Shown here piece by piece: positions 5,101-7,409 of a stretch of 7,409 bases of DNA. The notes below the pieces were generated by a model. The model searched no databases, was not told the origin of the DNA, and saw only the letters and a program-made list of their open reading frames with translations. Position 1 is the stretch's first letter; every line of letters begins with the position of its first letter. The stretch lies in contig JAFSHE010000276.1 of the NCBI GenBank assembly GCA_017440445.1, positions 1 through 7,409 on the forward strand, read 5' to 3'. The DNA comes from Oscillospiraceae bacterium (lineage in GTDB: Bacteria > Bacillota_A > Clostridia > Oscillospirales > Ruminococcaceae). The position numbers and the translations under genes were made by a program.

Positions 5101-5220
5101 ATGGAAAAAATATTCGACTGTATAGAATACCTTATAATTGCAGCAATGATAATAGGAGGTATTATATGGCTTAATTTGAATATTGATACCATATCCAACT
5201 TTTTTATTAACATGATATAA
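5101..5220 (+). CDS. 39-residue single-span membrane peptide
   Basis: The peptide begins MEKIFDCIEYLIIAAMIIGG and continues IIWLNLNIDTISNFFINMI. An AGGAG ribosome binding site stands 8 bases before ATG, and the next gene follows 11 bases after the stop. Residues about 10-25 are a membrane span; the rest is polar to mildly hydrophobic. The base composition is clearly more AT-rich than the phage operon. Small single-span peptides next to a DNA-binding protein may be superinfection-exclusion factors, membrane-active toxins or membrane-anchored regulators; nothing here decides. The reading frame is well supported by its ribosome binding site and compact spacing. Confidence 0.6.
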   Translation: MEKIFDCIEYLIIAAMIIGGIIWLNLNIDTISNFFINMI

Positions 5221-5231
5221 GGAGGTTCAAT

Positions 5232-5615
5232 ATGCCAATAAATTACAAAGGTTATAATTACAGTTTACAAAATCATCAAGAATTAATTAACATAATTAGT
5301 GATATGCTAAAAAACGGTGAAAGCATTTTTCCAAGAAAAAAACTAGCTTCTAAAATTGGGAAATCTGTATCATGGATAAGTCTTGCAATTAACCAAATTA
5401 ATCGAGAAGAAATTTGTATTGATTATGATTGTAATGGCTTAAAACTAAATTATACAGATTTATCCCAAAATGGTGTGTTTGCAAAAATACATAAAATGCT
5501 AAAAGATACAGAGGATAATCCAGAACTTGTATATAGCGATAATAAAACACTATGCGAAAAATACCATGTATGCGAAAAAACAGTACAAATGTATAGGGCT
5601 TACGCTCTCTACTAA
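5232..5615 (+). CDS. AT-rich helix-turn-helix-like protein of unknown role
   Basis: This 127-residue protein is preceded by AAGGAGG. Residues about 33-58 (FPRKKLASKIGKSVSWISLAINQINREE) resemble a winged helix or helix-turn-helix, and 108-125 (LCEKYHVCEKTVQMYRAYAL) a second helix-turn-helix. The N-terminal segment (QELINIISDMLKNGE) is helical. It is strongly AT-rich (many ATT, AAT and AAA codons), unlike rep and the coat genes, so it was probably acquired separately together with the small membrane peptide before it. Its last four bases overlap the end of rep on the other strand. It may be a second transcription regulator or an accessory 'moron' gene. No named family is recognised. Confidence 0.68.
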   Translation: MPINYKGYNYSLQNHQELINIISDMLKNGESIFPRKKLASKIGKSVSWISLAINQINREEICIDYDCNGLKLNYTDLSQNGVFAKIHKMLKDTEDNPELVYSDNKTLCEKYHVCEKTVQMYRAYALY

Positions 5616-6655
5616 TTCTTAAACTTCTTGAAAATCTCATCCAGGGAGATGTCCGACATAGCTTTTGCAAGAGGGTCTTTCTGCTGCTGTTCCGCCAGGA
5701 GCTGCCGCTGTTCTACTTTGAGTTTTGACGGTCTTGCCATGATATACTCGAGTAACCGTTCATGAACCTCAGCTCTGACGAGTGTTTCGATAGAGTTTCC
5801 GTACATGGTAACGACAGTACGCCGAACCTTTTCAAGATTGTACTCGTTGTCATGTGGAGTGAAAAGCCGTACCGCCTGAACATTATTGAGGAACTTCTCC
5901 CACCATCCGACAGTGCTGCAGCGTTCTCTCCTGGTCGCATCCTTTCGGATGAAGCGCAGATAATTTTTCAGAACTCCGAAGTACAGAGAGCCGACATCTT
6001 TACTCTGAACATATTGATTGATGAATTCCTGCGCTCTTTCACGTCTGAATACAAGCTCCGAGCGTATCCAGTGATAGTCAAGCCCGCCACGTTCCTGGGC
6101 TTTATCGTAGATACGCAGCATACAGTCAGAGCTGTTGGAGCCGAAGCTCACAGTCAGAGCGTGAACCATTGGTTCCTCGTTTCCATTGACCTTGAAACTG
6201 TCGGTAACATATCCGCCGCCCCATTTGGTGACAAAACGCTGATGAATGGTATATCGTGCAAGAGTGGCGATATCCAGCAGACCCTTTCCGCCCTCTGACT
6301 TGTCGATATCATCGTATGCGATATCAAGACGAGTGACCTTGAAATCACCTGCAGCGGAGTCCGTAAACAGTTTGTTGAAGTCCCCGCCGTTCTGCTCGAA
6401 CTGTCGGCAGCCTTTACCTGACATCTCGATCATCACACCGTCGCAGTAATGCTCGTCCTCTGGGTTGAGTATGCAGTCTGAAAGTATTGAGATACCGCCG
6501 CAGTACCAGCGATTAGAGAAGAAGTACCGACCACGACCGATAAGCGGCTCGAAGTCGCTCATTTTGAAACCGAGATACGCTATCAGAGCGGGAACATCAT
6601 ACAGCTTGGTAGTAGCCGAGAACCAGTCAACCAGGATCGAATTTTCTTCAGACAT
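5612..6655 (-). CDS. replication initiator, Rep_trans family (rolling circle)
   Basis: This 347-residue protein fits the Rep_trans type initiators of pT181-like plasmids and of filamentous phages such as CTX (RstA). The N-terminus has VDWFSATTK (about 9-17). The conserved VTRLDIAYDD (107-116) probably supplies acidic metal-binding residues. The MLRIYDKAQERGG...WIRSELVFRRERA block (179-208) carries the likely catalytic Tyr183, which would nick the origin and become linked to the 5' end, and conserved Glu188/Glu200. The C-terminus is charged and helical. The ribosome binding site AAAGGAG is 10 bases before ATG. Upstream is a hairpin-rich non-coding region likely to contain the origin. The gene is convergent with, and overlaps by 4 bases, the AT-rich cassette, with no terminator between them. 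Confidence 0.9.
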   Translation of the reverse strand: MSEENSILVDWFSATTKLYDVPALIAYLGFKMSDFEPLIGRGRYFFSNRWYCGGISILSDCILNPEDEHYCDGVMIEMSGKGCRQFEQNGGDFNKLFTDSAAGDFKVTRLDIAYDDIDKSEGGKGLLDIATLARYTIHQRFVTKWGGGYVTDSFKVNGNEEPMVHALTVSFGSNSSDCMLRIYDKAQERGGLDYHWIRSELVFRRERAQEFINQYVQSKDVGSLYFGVLKNYLRFIRKDATRRERCSTVGWWEKFLNNVQAVRLFTPHDNEYNLEKVRRTVVTMYGNSIETLVRAEVHERLLEYIMARPSKLKVEQRQLLAEQQQKDPLAKAMSDISLDEIFKKFKN

Positions 6656-6714
6656 TTTGAAATGCTCCTTTGTCGTTTTGTGCTGCGGGTCTGCACGGGT
6701 TTAGGGTGGTGTTA

Positions 6715-6742
6715 GTACCCGCCTGTTAGCGACTGCGGGTAC
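6715..6742. repeat. 8-bp perfect hairpin upstream of rep, candidate nick-site hairpin
   Basis: GTACCCGC (6715-6722) pairs perfectly with GCGGGTAC (6735-6742) around a 12-base loop (CTGTTAGCGACT). It stands about 60 bases before the rep start codon. Rep_trans initiators of the pT181 type nick in the loop of such a hairpin, which is the reason for the suggestion; no known nick sequence is recognised. Confidence 0.45.
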
Positions 6743-6768
6743 ACCAGCCGAGAAAGGCTGGTTTTTTT
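6743..6768 (+). terminator. strong plus-strand terminator in the rep leader
   Basis: ACCAGCC (6743-6749) pairs with GGCTGGT (6756-6762) around GAGAAA, followed by seven T residues (6762-6768). The shape is a textbook intrinsic terminator on the plus strand, opposite to rep. No plus-strand gene ends here, so it would terminate an RNA antisense to the rep leader, or stop read-through from the plus-strand cassette across rep. Confidence 0.78.
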
Positions 6769-6824
6769 GTATTCGAAGCGAAAGAGCCACCGTTCCGTGA
6801 AGTAGATCTACGTCGGCAAGAGTT

Positions 6825-6878
6825 TTTCCAACCGTTGAAAACCGCTATGTTCTTGGGGCGGTTTCCAACCGTTGAAAA
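6825..6878. repeat. two 17-base direct repeats, 37-base period
   Basis: TTTCCAACCGTTGAAAA occurs at 6825-6841 and 6862-6878. Each copy contains the small palindrome CAAC-C-GTTG flanked by T-rich and A-rich arms. The spacer itself forms a 7-bp stem (AAACCGC with GCGGTTT). The arrangement resembles protein-binding repeats of an origin. The CAACC core also recalls the operator half-site CAACCA. Confidence 0.7.
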
Positions 6879-6958
6879 AGCCCTTTGCCTTGACAGGGCG
6901 GTAAACCGCACGAGGGCTGCGGGGCGCTGCGCTGGCTTATTATCATTCATTTATTCAT

Positions 6959-7037
6959 AAAAAAAGCCCCGACAAGACTTGAAGTGATATCCTGAAAACT
7001 GTTAATCAGGGTGTCACTGGTTCAAGTCCAGTCGGGG
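6959..7037 (-). terminator. very long hairpin with T-run spanning the tRNA-half
   Basis: Three paired blocks give 27 base pairs: 6967-6973 with 7031-7037 (7 pairs), 6976-6983 with 7021-7028 (8 pairs) and 6984-6995 with 7006-7017 (12 pairs, two G-U), with small bulges between and a 10-base loop. Read on the minus strand it is followed by C and seven T residues (6965-6959). It would terminate transcription coming out of the recombinase gene before it reaches the origin and rep. The right arm is tRNA-derived sequence; the left arm is not. Confidence 0.85.
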
Positions 7038-7043
7038 GAGCCA
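6999..7043 (+). other. 3' half of tRNA-Asn(GTT): attachment-site core
   Basis: The sequence equals a tRNA from position 32 to the CCA end: anticodon loop CTGTTAA with anticodon GTT (7001-7003), stem TCAGG, variable GTGTC, T arm ACTGG-TTCAAGT-CCAGT, acceptor strand CGGGGGA, discriminator G (7040) and CCA (7041-7043). The 5' half (acceptor strand TCCCCCG, D arm) is absent, so no functional tRNA is made here. A tRNA 3' half beside a recombinase gene is the usual mark of a mobile-element attachment site; integration restores the tRNA at the other end. Confidence 0.88.
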
Positions 7044-7409
7044 AAACCTTTATAACAAGAACCACTTGCAGATATTTCTGTGAGTGGTTTTTGTTTTTCC
7101 TCGGCAAGGCTTTCGTAGTCCCGTATCTGCTCGAAGGTTACTGTTTCCTGTGTGTTATTGAGGGTGAGGACGATTATAGCCTTTTCGTCCCAGAGGAATA
7201 CCTTGTGAACGAATGTGTTGATGACTTGTTTTTGTAGAGCGTTCTCTGCACCATCAACCTTTTTGAGCTTGTCGAACCAATCCATTATCTCCTGCTTTGT
7301 TGGGATATGTGCCTGTGCAAGCTCTGCGGAACGAAGCTGCTCCTCAAGCTCGGATTTCTGCAATTCAAGCTCGTCCATCTTTTTCAGGAGAGCGTCTGTT
7401 CTGCGTTCA
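7022..7409 (-). CDS. large serine recombinase, C-terminal part (5' end outside window)
   Basis: The open frame runs from the window edge to TGA 7022-7024. The visible 128 or so residues contain a long charged coiled coil (ALLKKMDELELQKSELEEQLRSAELAQ) followed by EIMDWFDKLKKVDGAENALQKQVINTFVHKVFLWDEKAIIVLTLN, the typical C-terminal end of large serine recombinases/integrases of Bacillota mobile elements; the catalytic serine domain and zinc ribbon would be outside the window. The last codons (GSPDWT) are the antisense of the tRNA-Asn 3' end, so the protein runs into the attachment site, and its exact C-terminus depends on the tRNA sequence. The most likely role is integration and excision at tRNA-Asn. 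Whether it belongs to this phage or to a neighbour is discussed in the findings. Confidence 0.85.
   Translation of the reverse strand, partial: ERRTDALLKKMDELELQKSELEEQLRSAELAQAHIPTKQEIMDWFDKLKKVDGAENALQKQVINTFVHKVFLWDEKAIIVLTLNNTQETVTFEQIRDYESLAEEKQKPLTEISASGSCYKGFGSPDWT
7060..7098 (+). terminator. plus-strand terminator inside the recombinase 3' end
   Basis: AACCACTTGCAGA (7060-7072) pairs with TCTGTGAGTGGTT (7077-7089) around TATT: 13 pairs, two of them G-T. T5, G, T5 follow (7088-7098). It lies 17 bases after the tRNA CCA end and points away from it, so it would terminate transcription of an intact tRNA-Asn joined to this side. It is also coding sequence, on the other strand, for the recombinase. 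Confidence 0.82.

Larger units (their letters stand above)
6656..6958. other. gene-free hairpin-rich region: candidate origin / packaging region
   Basis: About 300 bases without a convincing gene lie between rep and the attachment site. They contain an 8-bp perfect hairpin, a plus-strand terminator, repeated CTGCGGGT motifs (6683-6690, 6733-6740, with CTGCACGGGT at 6691-6700), a 10-base palindrome (GTAGATCTAC, 6802-6811), two 17-base direct repeats, and inverted pairs at 6839-6845/6858-6864, 6880-6884/6895-6899 and 6898-6903/6904-6909 (GCGGTA-AACCGC type). Filamentous phages concentrate origins and the packaging signal in such an intergenic region. Which element does which job is not readable. 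Confidence 0.6.

Noticed and set aside
5762..6298. Plus-strand open frame of 178 codons
   Set aside because: It lies entirely antisense to rep, has no ribosome binding site and the rep frame has clear family motifs.
6825..6878. Repeat-spacer-repeat unit as a CRISPR remnant
   Set aside because: Only two 17-base repeats with a 20-base spacer that itself forms a stem; no further units or cas genes.
6726..6950. Minus-strand open frame of 74 codons in the origin region
   Set aside because: It reads through direct repeats and hairpins, has no ribosome binding site and an Arg/Ser-rich composition typical of non-coding sequence.
6966..7043. Complete tRNA-Asn gene
   Set aside because: The 5' acceptor strand and D arm are missing; CCCCG and CCTGA on the left also pair with the tRNA half, but the remaining left sequence is complementary to the T arm and does not make a cloverleaf.

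Overview
The window holds most of a filamentous-phage (inovirus)-like element from a Gram-positive, probably clostridial (Bacillota) host. The organism is inferred from strong AGGAGG-type ribosome binding sites before nearly every gene, the absence of any secretin (gene IV) gene that an outer membrane would require, a large serine recombinase of the kind common in Clostridia, and a tRNA-Asn sequence typical of Bacillota. The species cannot be read from the sequence. The phage identity rests on gene order: replication initiator, small ssDNA-binding-type protein, tiny membrane proteins, a signal-peptide major coat protein, a Zot/gene I-type ATPase, a large signal-peptide plus C-terminal-anchor protein (gene III-like), and a small membrane protein (gene VI-like).

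Layout. Positions 1-43 are a GC-rich hairpin cut by the window edge. From 44 to 4688 a tightly packed minus-strand operon is read from right to left: four small early genes of unknown function (4688 to 3685), a leader with hairpins, the ssDNA-binding-type protein (3573-3295), two tiny membrane proteins (3302-3029), the major coat protein (3008-2679), a terminator-like hairpin, a ribbon-helix-helix regulator (2577-2422), the Zot-like ATPase (2425-1751), the gene III-like protein (1754-309) and the gene VI-like protein (298-44). Several junctions overlap by 1-8 bases, pointing to translational coupling. The operon starts at a consensus promoter (TTGACA, 18 bases, TATAAT) overlaid by palindromic operator-like repeats. 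Facing it on the plus strand is an XRE/Cro-CI-type repressor gene (4825-5055), the usual lysogeny-switch arrangement. Behind it lies an AT-rich plus-strand cassette (5101-5615) encoding a 39-residue membrane peptide and a 127-residue helix-turn-helix-like protein. The Rep_trans-type replication initiator (6655-5612, minus strand) converges on this cassette.

Upstream of rep (6656-6965) is a gene-free, hairpin-rich region that probably contains the replication origin and perhaps the packaging signal. Next comes the 3' half of a tRNA-Asn(GTT) gene, starting exactly at tRNA position 32 and running to the CCA end (6999-7043). It is interpreted as the attachment-site core. The phage-side sequence just left of it is its reverse complement in three blocks totalling 27 base pairs, so the site forms a very long hairpin that ends in a T-run on the minus strand. 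To the right is the C-terminal part of a large serine recombinase, read on the minus strand. Its stop codon lies inside the tRNA half, and its last codons contain, on the opposite strand, a strong terminator suited to the tRNA.

Together the parts suggest a temperate filamentous phage: the repressor controls the operon, Rep drives rolling-circle replication, the ssDNA-binding-type protein would coat the product, membrane-inserted coat proteins and the ATPase would extrude the particle, and a serine recombinase acting at tRNA-Asn would integrate it. Whether the window is the circular form (attP), a tandem junction or a chromosomal attachment end cannot be decided without flanking sequence.
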